This document shows positions 34,421-44,044 of a stretch of 64,000 bases of DNA, one piece after another. The notes under the pieces were generated by a model. The model was not told the DNA's origin. It worked only from the letters and a program-made list of their open reading frames with translations, and made no database searches. The DNA is from Candidatus Phyllobacterium onerii (GTDB lineage: Bacteria; Pseudomonadota; Alphaproteobacteria; Rhizobiales; Rhizobiaceae). The stretch is from NCBI RefSeq assembly GCF_028331445.1, contig NZ_JAQMHX010000001.1:992001-1056000 (forward strand). Direction: 5' to 3'. Both the position numbers and the translations under genes were made by a program. Numbering within the stretch: position 1 is the stretch's first letter; the number at the start of each line of letters is the position of its first letter.

Positions 34421-34762
34421 GATTACTCTTCCTTGTGGAACCGTTCCCTTCGGCTGCCACAACTTGTGGTCCCCAGCTTTGTTCCACCGGTGGCAATTTG
34501 CCAACGGATTTCAGACCTTTGCCGTTGCTGCATCAGACTTTCGTCCGATCCTGAACCGACCCAAATCAGACTGAAGCCTGATACCGGAACGGCGCACCTG
34601 CGATCGCGTTTGCCTGTCAGCTTTGCCGTCCACGTGGGAGACCTAGAGCGACACACAGCAAAGCCGGACAACGACAATGTTTCCCGTGGCCTTGGCGGCT
34701 GTTGCAACACTGGAACGGAAGAAAAACCTTGGCAGTTGGCAGCTGGATATGGAGCGGACATC
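34421..34762. other. Divergent promoter region inside the island
   Basis: A 342-bp gap between the divergent DUF1236 and ABC exporter genes. Open frames run through it from both sides but lack suitable starts. It presumably holds both promoters; I cannot pick hexamers with confidence. Confidence 0.4.
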
Positions 34763-36802
34763 ATGAAACTTTTTGTTCTTCAAGCCGTTATTGCCTTTAT
34801 GTCCGGGGCCAAAATCAAGCCGAAATCGATCGATAGGGCAAAACCACGTGACGCCAAAAAGTCGCGCCAGGAAAAGGTATCGACTGTCGAAGTCGAGTCT
34901 GAGGTCGATGACCAGGGCGCGCCGCCGGATTTCATCGATCCGGATCCAGAACTGACACCTGAGGAGGCCGAGCAGGCGCGCAAGAGATACTTGCTGAGGC
35001 GTTTTTGGATCAGCGCGCGCGGTTACTGGGGCCGCGGTGGCGACAGGCTGGCCTGGCTGTGCTCCATCGGGCTTTTGATCCTGATATGTATCAATGTCGG
35101 GTTCCAGTATGGGATCAATGTGTGGAACCGCGCAATTTTTGACGCAATTGAGCAACGCAATGCCAGCACAGTCTATTTCCTGAGTGCCGTTTTCGTGCCG
35201 CTCGTGCTCGGAAGCGGCAGCCTTGTCGTTGCACAAGTTTTCCTTCGCATGACGATTCAGCGCCGCTGGCGTTCTTGGCTGACGACCGCAGTTATCGCGC
35301 GATGGCTCGCAAACGGCCGTTACTATCAGTTGAACCTCGTCGGCGGCGACCACACAAACCCTGAAGCCCGCATCGCGGAGGATTTGCGGATTGCCACCGA
35401 ATCGCCCGTCGATTTCATCGCTGGTGTCATCTCCGCATTTCTGGCGGCCTCGACGTTCATCATGGTGCTGTGGACTATCGGCGGGGCACTCACCCTGACG
35501 ATCGCAGGTTCGACGGTCACTGTTCCCGGTTTCCTCGTTATCACTGCGGTACTCTATGCCGCGATCACGTCCGCCTCGATGGCGGTTATTGGCCGCCATT
35601 TCGTCCACCTCTCCGAGGAAAAAAATCAGGCGGAAGCCGAATTTCGCTACACGCTGACGCGCGTGCGGGAAAACGGCGAGAGTATTGCATTGCTCGGCGG
35701 CGAGGAGGAGGAGCGTAGCGGCATCGACAAAACGTTCGCCAACGTACTCGGGCGATGGGCGCTTCTTACAGGCCAGCACATGCGCACAGCGCTGGTGTCG
35801 CAGGGGTCGAGCCTATTTGCGCCGGTCGTGCCGGTTTTGCTTTGCGCTCCGAAATTTCTTGAAGGCAGCATGACACTTGGGCAGGTAATGCAGGCTGCCT
35901 CCGCCTTTGCCATCGTGCAGGGCGCGTTCGGATGGCTGGTCGACAACTACCCCCGTCTCGCCGATTGGAACGCCTGTGCACGGCGCATCGCCTCGCTGAT
36001 GATGTCGCTCGACGGGCTCGAGCGCGCGGAACAGAGCGATGCCTTTGGACGCATCAGGCGCGGCGAAACCAAAGGCGACGCGGTGCTCAGCTTAAACAAT
36101 CTCTCCGTGTCGCTTGACGACGGCACCGCCGTCGTCAAGGAAACCGAGGTCGTAGTCGAACCTGGCGAGCGGGTGCTCGTGGCTGGCGAATCCGGTTCAG
36201 GCAAGAGCACGCTGGTGCGGGCCGTCGCAGGTCTATGGCCGTGGGGTGACGGCAGTGTCAATTTCCACGCCGACAAACGGCTGTTCATGTTACCGCAGCG
36301 GCCTTATATACCCTCCGGGACGCTTCGCCGTGCGGTCGCCTATCCCGCCGCCGCCGATAACTGGACGTTGGAAAAAATCAACGCGGCCCTCGGCAAGGTG
36401 GGACTCGATTACCTGAACGACAAGATCGAGGAAGATGCACCATGGGACCAGACCTTGTCGGGTGGCGAAAAGCAGCGGCTCGCGTTCGCGCGCCTCCTGT
36501 TGCACGCTCCCGATATCATCGTGCTGGATGAAGCGACCTCCGCACTTGATGAGAAAAGTCAGGAAAGGATGATGGAGATGCTCATCCACGAATTGCCCGA
36601 GGTCACCCTCATAAGCGTAGCGCATCGAGCCGAGCTGGAGGCCTTCCATACCCGCAAGATCACATTGGAGCGGCGCAAGGGCGGCGCAAAGCTTGTGAGC
36701 GATATCGATCTTGGCAAGCGCAAAAGCAGACGGAGCTTGCTTGTGCGCCTTTTGAGACAGCGAAAGAGACCGGCGCAACCAATGTCCACAGCCGGATCAT
36801 AG
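34763..36802 (+). CDS. ABC exporter, SbmA/BacA-YddA family, fused permease-ATPase
   Basis: A 679-residue half-transporter that should act as a homodimer in the inner membrane. Residues 1-75 are a charged cytoplasmic extension (many K, E and D; FIDPDPELTPEEAEQARKRY). A six-helix ABC_membrane_2 domain (about 85-390) follows. It contains VWNRAIFDAIEQRN and NPEARIAEDLRIATE, the latter typical of SbmA/BacA and YddA relatives, where a similar N-P-[DE]-Q-R-I-x-E-D box occurs. The C-terminal nucleotide-binding domain has Walker A GESGSGKST, signature LSGGEKQR and Walker B IIVLDEATSALDE. Relatives move peptides, cobalamin or very-long-chain fatty acids; the cargo here is unknown. The start has GGAG upstream. 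Confidence 0.87.
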   Translation: MKLFVLQAVIAFMSGAKIKPKSIDRAKPRDAKKSRQEKVSTVEVESEVDDQGAPPDFIDPDPELTPEEAEQARKRYLLRRFWISARGYWGRGGDRLAWLCSIGLLILICINVGFQYGINVWNRAIFDAIEQRNASTVYFLSAVFVPLVLGSGSLVVAQVFLRMTIQRRWRSWLTTAVIARWLANGRYYQLNLVGGDHTNPEARIAEDLRIATESPVDFIAGVISAFLAASTFIMVLWTIGGALTLTIAGSTVTVPGFLVITAVLYAAITSASMAVIGRHFVHLSEEKNQAEAEFRYTLTRVRENGESIALLGGEEEERSGIDKTFANVLGRWALLTGQHMRTALVSQGSSLFAPVVPVLLCAPKFLEGSMTLGQVMQAASAFAIVQGAFGWLVDNYPRLADWNACARRIASLMMSLDGLERAEQSDAFGRIRRGETKGDAVLSLNNLSVSLDDGTAVVKETEVVVEPGERVLVAGESGSGKSTLVRAVAGLWPWGDGSVNFHADKRLFMLPQRPYIPSGTLRRAVAYPAAADNWTLEKINAALGKVGLDYLNDKIEEDAPWDQTLSGGEKQRLAFARLLLHAPDIIVLDEATSALDEKSQERMMEMLIHELPEVTLISVAHRAELEAFHTRKITLERRKGGAKLVSDIDLGKRKSRRSLLVRLLRQRKRPAQPMSTAGS

Positions 36803-37026
36803 ACGGCTGCGAGAATTGCCTCCTGCCAAGACAAGGCCGCGAATGTGCGCATCAGGTCACTCCTGCCAGCATCGACAATTTCATGCGCTCCTCGATCAGT
36901 ACAACAGCGGCTGCTCCAGTACCCGCCGTTAAGGCAGACAAAAACGTGTTTCAACTTATGACGCTTTTGCGCACGTTATTGCTCGCGGAAATTTGAAACG
37001 TTTGTTGATTTAAAAGGGCAGTCTAT
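36803..37026. other. Right end of the island, no gene seen
   Basis: About 220 bp between the ABC exporter and attR. AT content rises near 36960-37015. No reading frame, excisionase gene or RNA gene is recognised. Confidence 0.4.
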
Positions 37027-37115
37027 CGGCCTGTCACGCCGGAGGTCGCGGGTTCGAGCCCCGTCACTCGCGCCACTTTTCCCTCAGTGATTTCAAGTAG
37101 ATAATTCCCTTTGGG
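37027..37115. repeat. attR: second copy of the 89-bp repeat with a partial tRNA-Asp
   Basis: Identical to 33268-33356. It contains tRNA-Asp bases 29-77 and the same 40-bp flank but lacks the 5' half of the tRNA, so it is not a working gene. The bases before it (GGCAGTCTAT) do not resemble the tRNA 5' part. Confidence 0.92.
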
Positions 37116-37124
37116 AACCGCTGA

Positions 37125-38195
37125 TTATTGCAACGTAAACACAGCGCACGGGGCAGCGATGCCGCGCAGCCTGTGCTCGCCGAGCGGGATCAGTGACTGC
37201 GTCGTTTCCGCCGCAAAGGTGCCGGAGAGCAATACCGTGCGGCCAAGCGGCCGGCACAGGCCCTCCAGTCGGCTCACGAGATTCACTGCGGGGCCGATTG
37301 CTGTGAAATCCAGCCGATCGGCAGTGCCAATATTGCCCCAAAGCATCTCGCCGAGATGCAGCGCCATACCAAACGACAGAGGCTGCGCGCCTTGTGCAGC
37401 GCGGGTGCGATGGAGGTGGTCCATCCCGACGCGGGCAGCGGCGACTGCGCGCAATGCCGCGTCGCATGCAGCGGGAGCGTCGCGCTCCCCGATCGGAAAT
37501 ATCGCCAGCACGCCGTCGCCAATGAATTTTAGTACTTCGCCGCCGAAGGCGTGGACGGCACCGGCGATGCGGTCGAACCAGGCGTCGAGAGCGGCGATTA
37601 CCTCCTGCGGCTCTGTCGACTCCGACAACTCGGTGAAGCCGCGAAGGTCGGCAAAAAGCAGGGCTGCCCGTATGGTCTCACCGGGCTCGCGCCGCAAACG
37701 GCCGGCCAGTACCTGCGCCGCGCTGCGCCGACCCAGGTAGGTCGTTAGCAGTGCGGCCAGTGTCGAACGCGCTGCCAGCAAGGCAAGCGGTGCAGCGGCA
37801 AAGCGCGCAACCTGCCGCAACAATTCCGATTCGGAAGCGCTGAATGGCCGAGTGCCGATCCAGGCAAGCACGGCGCCGTCTGACGGACCGCCGGCGAAAT
37901 CCTCGTGCACAGCACCGGTGCCAATGCCGGCCAGCCAGTTGCGGGCGACATGGGTATGCTCAAGATCGGCAGGCCTCGCCAAAGCCAGCGCTTCAATCAC
38001 TCTTCCTGTATCGGCGCGCCACAGCCAGGTGCGCCGCTCAATGACCGGATGCGGCGCGGCTTGGGTGAGCGCACCACCGGACAACGGCACACCGTCGGCT
38101 ATGAGCCGTGCGGTGAGCGCAGTCAGGAAGGCGTCGCCGTTGGGCACGTCAATCGCTTCGTCAATTAGAAAGGAAAGAGCGGACGGCAGTTGCAT
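37125..38195 (-). CDS. Class III adenylate/guanylate cyclase
   Basis: A 356-residue nucleotide cyclase. The N-terminal 165 residues are a variable sensory region with no membrane helix. The catalytic domain (about 172-350) has the first metal Asp in ALLFADLRGFTELSE (Asp183), the second in VLKFIGDGVLAIFP (Asp227), the base-specifying Lys223, the Asp in DRLDFTAIGPAVN, and the transition-state Asn/Arg in NLVSRLE. These Lys/Asp choices favour ATP and so cAMP. The gene is richer in G and C than the island. Its stop lies 10 bp from attR, outside the island. Confidence 0.88.
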   Translation of the reverse strand: MQLPSALSFLIDEAIDVPNGDAFLTALTARLIADGVPLSGGALTQAAPHPVIERRTWLWRADTGRVIEALALARPADLEHTHVARNWLAGIGTGAVHEDFAGGPSDGAVLAWIGTRPFSASESELLRQVARFAAAPLALLAARSTLAALLTTYLGRRSAAQVLAGRLRREPGETIRAALLFADLRGFTELSESTEPQEVIAALDAWFDRIAGAVHAFGGEVLKFIGDGVLAIFPIGERDAPAACDAALRAVAAARVGMDHLHRTRAAQGAQPLSFGMALHLGEMLWGNIGTADRLDFTAIGPAVNLVSRLEGLCRPLGRTVLLSGTFAAETTQSLIPLGEHRLRGIAAPCAVFTLQ

Positions 38196-38317
38196 AGTGC
38201 CATCATGCAGCCACGTCAGGCACCTGTCACGGGCTTTTGTTTCTTGCGCGAAATCTCGATTGCCTTACATTGCGCCAAAGTTGAAATGACATCGAGCCGC
38301 ACCGGGAGGACTCGCCG

Positions 38318-38755
38318 ATGACCGAGACGTTTCACAGTGAGATTGAGATTGCAGCCCCACAAGCAACGGTCTTCGCCTTCCTGACCGATCCCGATAAAAT
38401 ATTGCGCTGGATGGGCACCAAGGCGACGGTCGAGCCACATCCCGGCGGCATTTATCTCCTTAGCATGAACGATACTCACACTGCCCGCGGTCATTTCACG
38501 GAGGTGATTCCGGTCCACCGTCTGGCCTATAGCTTCGGTTGGGAAGACCACGAGAATGTGCCTCCGGGATCAGGCCTGATTGAGATCGACCTCATCGAGA
38601 AGGATGGGGGCACACTGGTGCGGTTCACCCATGGCGGACTGCCAGACGAGAAGGAACGGGCCAGCCACGAAAAGGGCTGGAATCATTATTTGCGCAGACT
38701 GGCCGTAGCAGCGGCTGGCGGCGACCCAGGACCCGATACATCTCCCGAGGCATGA
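38318..38755 (+). CDS. SRPBCC/AHSA1-domain protein
   Basis: A 145-residue START-like (Bet v1-fold) protein of the AHSA1 group: EIEIAAPQATVFAFLTDPDK at the start, then ILRWMGTKATVEPHPGGIYL and a C-terminal helix with EKGWNHYLRRL. Members bind hydrophobic ligands or act in stress responses. Many are encoded beside ArsR regulators, but none is seen here. GGGAGG precedes the start. Function unknown beyond the fold. Confidence 0.85.
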   Translation: MTETFHSEIEIAAPQATVFAFLTDPDKILRWMGTKATVEPHPGGIYLLSMNDTHTARGHFTEVIPVHRLAYSFGWEDHENVPPGSGLIEIDLIEKDGGTLVRFTHGGLPDEKERASHEKGWNHYLRRLAVAAAGGDPGPDTSPEA

Positions 38756-38913
38756 GGGCTACAAATCCGGTCAAATAGAAGCTGGCCAAAGAAGCTCCAA
38801 GCTTGCTGGCGGTCTCTCCGTCGATGACGGTTTTTTCCATGTAATTGCCATGCAGTGATATTATATGTGGCAGACGCACTTGCGAGCTCGGCCTGACTGG
38901 AAGGGAGCGATCA

Positions 38914-39300
38914 ATGGCAACAATTATTAAACTACGACATGCGGTGTTTGGAATTGGCGCGCTGGTCGCCCTTTCCGGCGTTGCTCATGCTGGAAGCTAC
39001 GCTGAAATCCTGTTTAAGGAAAAGTTCGAAGTTCACATCCGGGAGATGGTTGCAGACGGCATCACGCGTAGGAATGCCGACTACATCGCTTACGCTGCCC
39101 TGGCTCGTGGTTCGTACGAAATGTGCGGCGATCACCTGTTTCCGAAGAGTTTGGTATATCGCAGCTATCAGCAATCGCTCGAAGAGACATCGCTACCGCA
39201 GAGGGTAGTTGATCGGCACATCCGCGCTTTTGAAGGCATCATGAATGCAGAGTTGCAGAATAAGCGCGCGCTTATGGAATATTGCGGATCAAAACCATAA
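38914..39300 (+). CDS. Small exported protein of unknown function
   Basis: A 128-residue protein with a Sec signal peptide (cleavage after AHA, about residue 27). The mature region is helical and contains two cysteines (YEMCGDHLFP and MEYCGSKP) that could pair in the periplasm. The ATG at 38914 has AAGGGAG upstream; an earlier in-frame ATG at 38845 has none. I do not recognise the family. Confidence 0.7.
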   Translation: MATIIKLRHAVFGIGALVALSGVAHAGSYAEILFKEKFEVHIREMVADGITRRNADYIAYAALARGSYEMCGDHLFPKSLVYRSYQQSLEETSLPQRVVDRHIRAFEGIMNAELQNKRALMEYCGSKP

Positions 39301-39636
39301 GATCGCAGCACTTTTGCGCCCATAATGGTTCACCTTTTGCCGTTTTTGCCGGACAGCGAATTACCGTATGTGCTCACGAGATAAAGCAACACATACGTCA
39401 GGCAGAACGACACTAGGCATGGTAGCAAGTAAGGGGTCATGGAGCACCTGGCTGTTAGATTAGCATGAGTGTCCATCTGAAGAATGAGGATTTTGCTAAG
39501 ATCAAAACTAAAACGCATTTCATATCCGATCAGCTAGAACCCGCGTAAATGCATTGCTGCGTTGCACAAAAATCATTTGTGAAACATTTCAACTGTATGC
39601 AGCATCGTCCTTCCTCCAGACGCGCGCGGTTGCCTC
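39301..39636. other. Intergenic region before the MFS gene
   Basis: About 335 bp with no supported gene. A 62-codon minus-strand frame (39330-39518) has a hydrophobic stretch but no ribosome-binding site. The MFS promoter presumably lies in the AT-rich part near 39520-39600. Confidence 0.35.
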
Positions 39637-40848
39637 ATGCCCCTACCGATTCTTGCCCTTGCCATAGCTTCATTCTGTATCGGTACAACCGAGTTCGTGA
39701 TCATGGGCTTGCTACCGGAAGTAGCGGCCGATCTCGGTGTGTCCATTCCAAGTGCAGGCCTGTTGGTTACCGGATACGCGCTCGGCGTTGTTATCGGGGC
39801 CCCGATCATAGCGATCGCCACGGCAGCGCTGCCGCGTAAATCCGTGTTGATCGGATTGGCAGTGCTGTTTGTCGTCGGCAATCTCTTCTGTGCGATTGCG
39901 CCCAATTACTGGATGCTCATGATTGCACGAGTGGTAACCGCGTTCGGCCATGGTGCCTTCTTTGGAATCGGTTCGGTGGTGGCTGCAAATCTTGTCCCCC
40001 GCCATAAGCGGGCAAGCGCTATTGCATTGATGTTTGCAGGCTTGACGCTTGCCAATATCCTCGGCGTGCCGGCAGGAACTGCGCTGGGGGAGATTTATGG
40101 TTGGCGCGCAACCTTCTACGCGGTGGTGGCGATCGGTATTGCTGCTGTAATAGCCATCGTTCTACTTGTCCCCGCGACCAAGGAAGACCAGAAGGGTGGG
40201 GGCTTTATAAGTGAAATCAAGGTGCTCGGGAAATTGCAGGTCTGGCTGGCCATGCTTATTTCGGCATTGGCATCCGCAGGCCTCTTTGCCGTGTTCACCT
40301 ATATAAAGCCGATCCTGACTGATGTTTCAGGAATTTCGACATCTGCGGTCACGTGGGTGCTCCTGCTCTTTGGCGCAGGTATGACGGTTGGCAACATCGT
40401 CGGCGGAAAACTTGCCGATTGGAAGCTTATGCCGACTGTAATTGGCACGCTCGTCGCGCTCATGTTCATCCACGCAATTTTTGCCGAAGTCAGCGGCAAC
40501 CCCATAGCTGCAATCGTTGTTATCTTCATTTGGGGTGTCCTGACCTTCATCATCGTTCCGCCACTGCAAATGCGGGTGGTCGAGACGGCTGAAGAAGCGC
40601 CAAATCTGGCGGCAACGCTCAATCAGGGAGCGTTCAACGTTGGCAATGCGTCGGGCGCGTGGATTGGCGGGGCTGCGCTGACTTGGGGCGTGTCCTATCA
40701 GAACCTGCCTTTTGTTGGATCAGCGCTCGCCGTGATTGCCGTCCTGGTTGCTGTTGGATCATGGGCTCTGGACCGCAAGGCGAACCAAGCCAGGCTCGAC
40801 TCCGATGAACGGCAAAGGCTCAGCCTCGAGCCGCTCGCTGGTCTCTGA
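39637..40848 (+). CDS. MFS transporter, DHA1 family (AraJ/YdhP-like)
   Basis: A 403-residue drug:proton antiporter-like permease with twelve hydrophobic helices. It shows the DHA1 motifs: FCIGTTEFVIMGLLPEVAAD in helix 1, GYALGVVIGAPIIA with motif C-like glycine/proline spacing, RVVTAFGHGAFFGIGS and NILGVPAGTALGE. Relatives export arabinose, sugars or small toxic compounds, so the substrate is open. No clear ribosome-binding site precedes the ATG. It stands alone between two long gaps. Confidence 0.87.
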   Translation: MPLPILALAIASFCIGTTEFVIMGLLPEVAADLGVSIPSAGLLVTGYALGVVIGAPIIAIATAALPRKSVLIGLAVLFVVGNLFCAIAPNYWMLMIARVVTAFGHGAFFGIGSVVAANLVPRHKRASAIALMFAGLTLANILGVPAGTALGEIYGWRATFYAVVAIGIAAVIAIVLLVPATKEDQKGGGFISEIKVLGKLQVWLAMLISALASAGLFAVFTYIKPILTDVSGISTSAVTWVLLLFGAGMTVGNIVGGKLADWKLMPTVIGTLVALMFIHAIFAEVSGNPIAAIVVIFIWGVLTFIIVPPLQMRVVETAEEAPNLAATLNQGAFNVGNASGAWIGGAALTWGVSYQNLPFVGSALAVIAVLVAVGSWALDRKANQARLDSDERQRLSLEPLAGL

Positions 40849-41255
40849 TGAGGGGCTTTGCTCAACCAAAACGAATGACGCTGAAAGGCGCACAATTCTC
40901 TACCTAAATCGTTTGTAGGACCGAATGTCGCAGTCAGAGGCTCGTGTCGCAGGTCTCTGCACGGCCGCTGCAGATTAATATCGTTCTAAAGAGCAAATCG
41001 ACGCGCTTTTGAGGCGTAATATGGGAGAAAACGCCGTATTTTGGTAGTTTGCAGACAAATCAGGTAACCGATGAAGTCAATATACAGGCGTTGTCACGAT
41101 TTTTGTTGCACTTGCGCGCATGGCACTAACGCGCTAACCCTCGCCCTATCGCACCCTCTTCAAGAATGGTGTGATCTGTCGCGTATTTGTGGCAGTCATG
41201 TGCATAACATGGCATTCTTGTCAGCCTGAGTTCACAAGGCGGAAAAAGACGGATC
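40849..41255. other. Region upstream of the nuo operon
   Basis: A 407-bp gap that should hold the promoter of the complex I operon. The part at 41040-41160 has several TTG-type elements, but no -35/-10 pair with correct spacing stands out. No gene, repeat or RNA is recognised. Confidence 0.4.
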
Positions 41256-41621
41256 ATGAACGAGTTGTTAAGTTCCTACCTGCCCATCGTTATCTTTATC
41301 GGGGTAGCGCTGGTAATCGGTCTGGCACTGTTGGTTGCGCCTTTTCTGGTCGCATACAGTGCGCCGGATCCCGAGAAATTGTCAGCCTATGAGTGCGGCT
41401 TTAACGCCTTCGACGACGCTCGTATGAAGTTCGACGTACGCTTTTATCTCGTTTCGATCTTGTTCATTATCTTCGACCTGGAAGTGGCCTTCCTGTTCCC
41501 GTGGGCGATCTCCTTCGGCAAGATTGGCTGGTTCGGTTTCTGGTCGATGATGGCCTTTTTGGGTGTCCTGACGATCGGCTTTATTTATGAGTGGAAAAAG
41601 GGAGCGCTGGAATGGGATTGA
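41256..41621 (+). CDS. nuoA: NADH-quinone oxidoreductase subunit A
   Basis: A 121-residue membrane subunit of the proton-pumping arm of complex I, with three helices. The conserved loop [20 protein letters not shown] and the helix [20 protein letters not shown] are diagnostic. It is the first gene of the operon; nuoB begins within its last codons. Confidence 0.97.
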   Translation: MNELLSSYLPIVIFIGVALVIGLALLVAPFLVAYSAPDPEKLSAYECGFNAFDDARMKFDVRFYLVSILFIIFDLEVAFLFPWAISFGKIGWFGFWSMMAFLGVLTIGFIYEWKKGALEWD

Positions 41622-42193
41622 CCGACAGCAACACTACCCTCGTAGCACCACAACCAAAGGGTATTCTTGATCCGAACACCGGCAAGCCGGTTGGTTCCGA
41701 CGATGCATTCTTCGGCGAGATCAACAATGAGCTCGCCGACAAAGGGTTTCTCGTCACCTCGGCGGATGCACTGGTTACCTGGGCGCGTACTGGATCGCTG
41801 ATGTGGATGACTTTTGGCCTCGCATGCTGCGCCGTTGAAATGATGCACACCTCCATGCCACGCTATGATGCTGAGCGTTTTGGTTTTGCACCGCGCGCTT
41901 CACCGCGCCAATCGGACGTGATGATCGTTGCCGGCACGCTGACCAACAAGATGGCACCGGCTTTGCGCAAGGTCTATGACCAGATGCCCGAGCCGCGTTA
42001 TGTGATTTCGATGGGTTCTTGCGCCAATGGCGGTGGCTACTACCACTATTCGTATTCTGTGGTGCGGGGCTGCGATCGTGTCGTTCCCGTCGACATCTAC
42101 GTGCCCGGTTGCCCGCCTACTGCAGAAGCGCTTCTGTATGGCGTGTTGATGTTGCAAAAGAAAATTCGCCGCACCGGCACGATAGAGCGATAG
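41612..42193 (+). CDS. nuoB: NADH-quinone oxidoreductase subunit B
   Basis: A 193-residue subunit of the connecting module that carries the terminal iron-sulfur cluster N2, which passes electrons to quinone. The cluster ligands are the tandem cysteines in [10 protein letters not shown], then GSCANGGG and [12 protein letters not shown]. The start at 41612 overlaps nuoA by 10 bp and has GGGAGCG upstream; an in-frame ATG at 41591 is within nuoA and less likely. The N-terminal 35 residues are variable, as in other rhizobia. Confidence 0.97.
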   Translation: MGLTDSNTTLVAPQPKGILDPNTGKPVGSDDAFFGEINNELADKGFLVTSADALVTWARTGSLMWMTFGLACCAVEMMHTSMPRYDAERFGFAPRASPRQSDVMIVAGTLTNKMAPALRKVYDQMPEPRYVISMGSCANGGGYYHYSYSVVRGCDRVVPVDIYVPGCPPTAEALLYGVLMLQKKIRRTGTIER

Positions 42194-42202
42194 GACACGG
42201 CG

Positions 42203-42811
42203 ATGGCTGAAGAAGCATTGAGTGAACTTGGCAACTATCTCAAAGACAGGGCAGGCCTCTCCCTCAAATCGGTCGAGCTTGCCTATGGTGAACTGACTGT
42301 TGAGGTCGAGGTCAGCGAACTCATCGCGACACTGACTTTCCTGCGTGATGATGCCCAGTGCCAGTTCATCTCGCTGATCGACATCAGTGGCGTCGACTAT
42401 CCGTCGCGCGCCGCGCGGTTCGATGTCGTCTATCACCTGCTTTCGCCGCGTCAGAACTTGCGCATACGCGTCAAGGTAGCGACCGACGAGGATACGCCAG
42501 TACCATCGGCGACGCCGGTTTATCTGGGTGCGGACTGGTACGAGCGTGAGACCTACGATCTTTACGGCGTGTTGTTCTCGGGTCACCCGGACCTTCGCCG
42601 TATCCTCACGGATTATGGTTTCGAAGGTCATCCGTTGCGTAAAGACTTTCCGCTTACCGGCTTCGTTGAGGTTCGTTATGACGATGAGGTCAAACGCGTC
42701 GTCTATGAACCGGTCGAACTGAGGCAGGAGTTTCGCAATTTTGACTTCCAGTCCCCTTGGGAAGGCACCGACTATGTGCTCCCGGGCGATGAGAAGGCGA
42801 AGACAAATTGA
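42203..42811 (+). CDS. nuoC: NADH-quinone oxidoreductase subunit C
   Basis: A 202-residue 30-kDa-type subunit of the peripheral arm. The signature [20 protein letters not shown] followed by [20 protein letters not shown] is intact. It is separate from nuoD, unlike the fused NuoCD of E. coli. It begins 9 bp after nuoB. Confidence 0.97.
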   Translation: MAEEALSELGNYLKDRAGLSLKSVELAYGELTVEVEVSELIATLTFLRDDAQCQFISLIDISGVDYPSRAARFDVVYHLLSPRQNLRIRVKVATDEDTPVPSATPVYLGADWYERETYDLYGVLFSGHPDLRRILTDYGFEGHPLRKDFPLTGFVEVRYDDEVKRVVYEPVELRQEFRNFDFQSPWEGTDYVLPGDEKAKTN

Positions 42812-42853
42812 ACGTGCCGATTACATTAGACGCATCACACCGGGAATTTACCC

Positions 42854-44044
42854 ATGACTGAACACAGCGTCCGCAACTTCAACATCAACTTCGGCCCACA
42901 ACATCCGGCCGCACATGGCGTTTTGCGGCTTGTGCTTGAACTGGATGGTGAGGTGGTCGAGCGCGTTGATCCACATATCGGCTTGCTCCATCGCGGCACC
43001 GAAAAGTTGATGGAAGCCAAGACTTATCTGCAAGCCGTGCCCTATCTTGACCGCCTCGACTATGTCGCGCCGATGAACCAGGAGCACGCTTATGCGCTAG
43101 CGGTCGAGCGCCTGCTCGTGATTGAAGTGCCAAAGCGCGGCCAGCTCATACGGGTTCTGTTTTCGGAAATCGGGCGCATCCTGTCGCATCTTTTGAACGT
43201 GACGACGCAGGCCCTAGACGTTGGCGCGCTGACGCCACCGCTGTGGGGCTTCGAGGAACGCGAGAAGCTGATGGTATTTTATGAGCGTGCTTGTGGCGCT
43301 CGTATGCACGCAGCTTATTTCCGTCCGGGCGGCGTTCATCAGGACCTGCCGGATCAGCTGATCGAGGACATCGGCAAATGGTGTGATCCATTCCTGCAGA
43401 CGGTCAAGAATCTCGATGATCTGATTACTCCGAACCGCATTTTCAAACAGCGTAACGTCGATATTGGCGTCGTGAAGCTGGACGATGCTTGGGCTTGGGG
43501 CTTCTCCGGCGTTATGGTTCGTGGTTCCGGTGCTGCATGGGATTTGCGCAAGTCGCAGCCCTATGAGTGCTACTCGGAAATGGAATTCGACATTCCGATC
43601 GGCAAGAATGGCGATTGCTATGATCGCTATCTGATCCGCATGGAAGAGATGCGCCAGTCCGTTCGCATCATGCGCCAATGCGTAGAGCAGTTGCTTGGCA
43701 AGGAGCGGGTAGGACCCGTTTCCAATACCTCCGCCAAGATCGTGCCGCCAAAACGCAGCGAAATGAAGCGCTCGATGGAATCCCTGATCCATCACTTCAA
43801 GCTCTACACAGAAGGCTATCACGTGCCTGCAGGTGAAGTGTATGCCGCTGTCGAAGCGCCTAAGGGCGAGTTCGGCGTATTCCTCGTTTCGGATGGTTCC
43901 AACAAGCCTTATCGCGTCAAACTACGCGCGCCGGGTTTTGCCCATCTTCAGGCAATGGATTTCATGTGCCGTGGCCACATGCTAGCCGACGTTTCCGCCG
44001 TCCTCGGCTCGCTCGATATCGTATTTGGTGAGGTTGATCGTTAA
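42854..44044 (+). CDS. nuoD: NADH-quinone oxidoreductase subunit D
   Basis: A 396-residue 49-kDa-type subunit, related to the large subunit of nickel-iron hydrogenases, which forms the quinone pocket with Nuo[21 protein letters not shown] with the quinone-binding histidine, HRGTEKLME and [17 protein letters not shown] are all present. Its stop overlaps the nuoE start by one base (TAATG). Confidence 0.98.
   Translation: MTEHSVRNFNINFGPQHPAAHGVLRLVLELDGEVVERVDPHIGLLHRGTEKLMEAKTYLQAVPYLDRLDYVAPMNQEHAYALAVERLLVIEVPKRGQLIRVLFSEIGRILSHLLNVTTQALDVGALTPPLWGFEEREKLMVFYERACGARMHAAYFRPGGVHQDLPDQLIEDIGKWCDPFLQTVKNLDDLITPNRIFKQRNVDIGVVKLDDAWAWGFSGVMVRGSGAAWDLRKSQPYECYSEMEFDIPIGKNGDCYDRYLIRMEEMRQSVRIMRQCVEQLLGKERVGPVSNTSAKIVPPKRSEMKRSMESLIHHFKLYTEGYHVPAGEVYAAVEAPKGEFGVFLVSDGSNKPYRVKLRAPGFAHLQAMDFMCRGHMLADVSAVLGSLDIVFGEVDR

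Larger units (their letters stand above)
33268..37115. mobile_element. Small genomic island integrated at tRNA-Asp
   Basis: The 3.85-kb segment between the two 89-bp repeats carries a tyrosine-integrase remnant next to the intact tRNA, a DUF1236 gene and an ABC exporter gene. This is the standard layout of a tRNA-borne island, with integrase nearest the intact tRNA and a partial tRNA copy at the far end. The truncated integrase implies that it no longer excises by itself. Precise excision would remove 3,759 bp. Confidence 0.9.

Noticed and set aside
34763-36802. Naming the island exporter bacA
   Set aside because: BacA/SbmA proteins lack the ATPase domain; this protein has a fused nucleotide-binding domain as in YddA and Rv1819c.
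37021-37075. A second tRNA-Asp gene
   Set aside because: Only bases 29-77 are present; the 5' acceptor strand and D arm are missing, so it is the attR copy.
39330-39518. A 62-codon hydrophobic minus-strand frame
   Set aside because: It has no ribosome-binding site and no family resemblance, and lies in a low-coding AT-rich gap.
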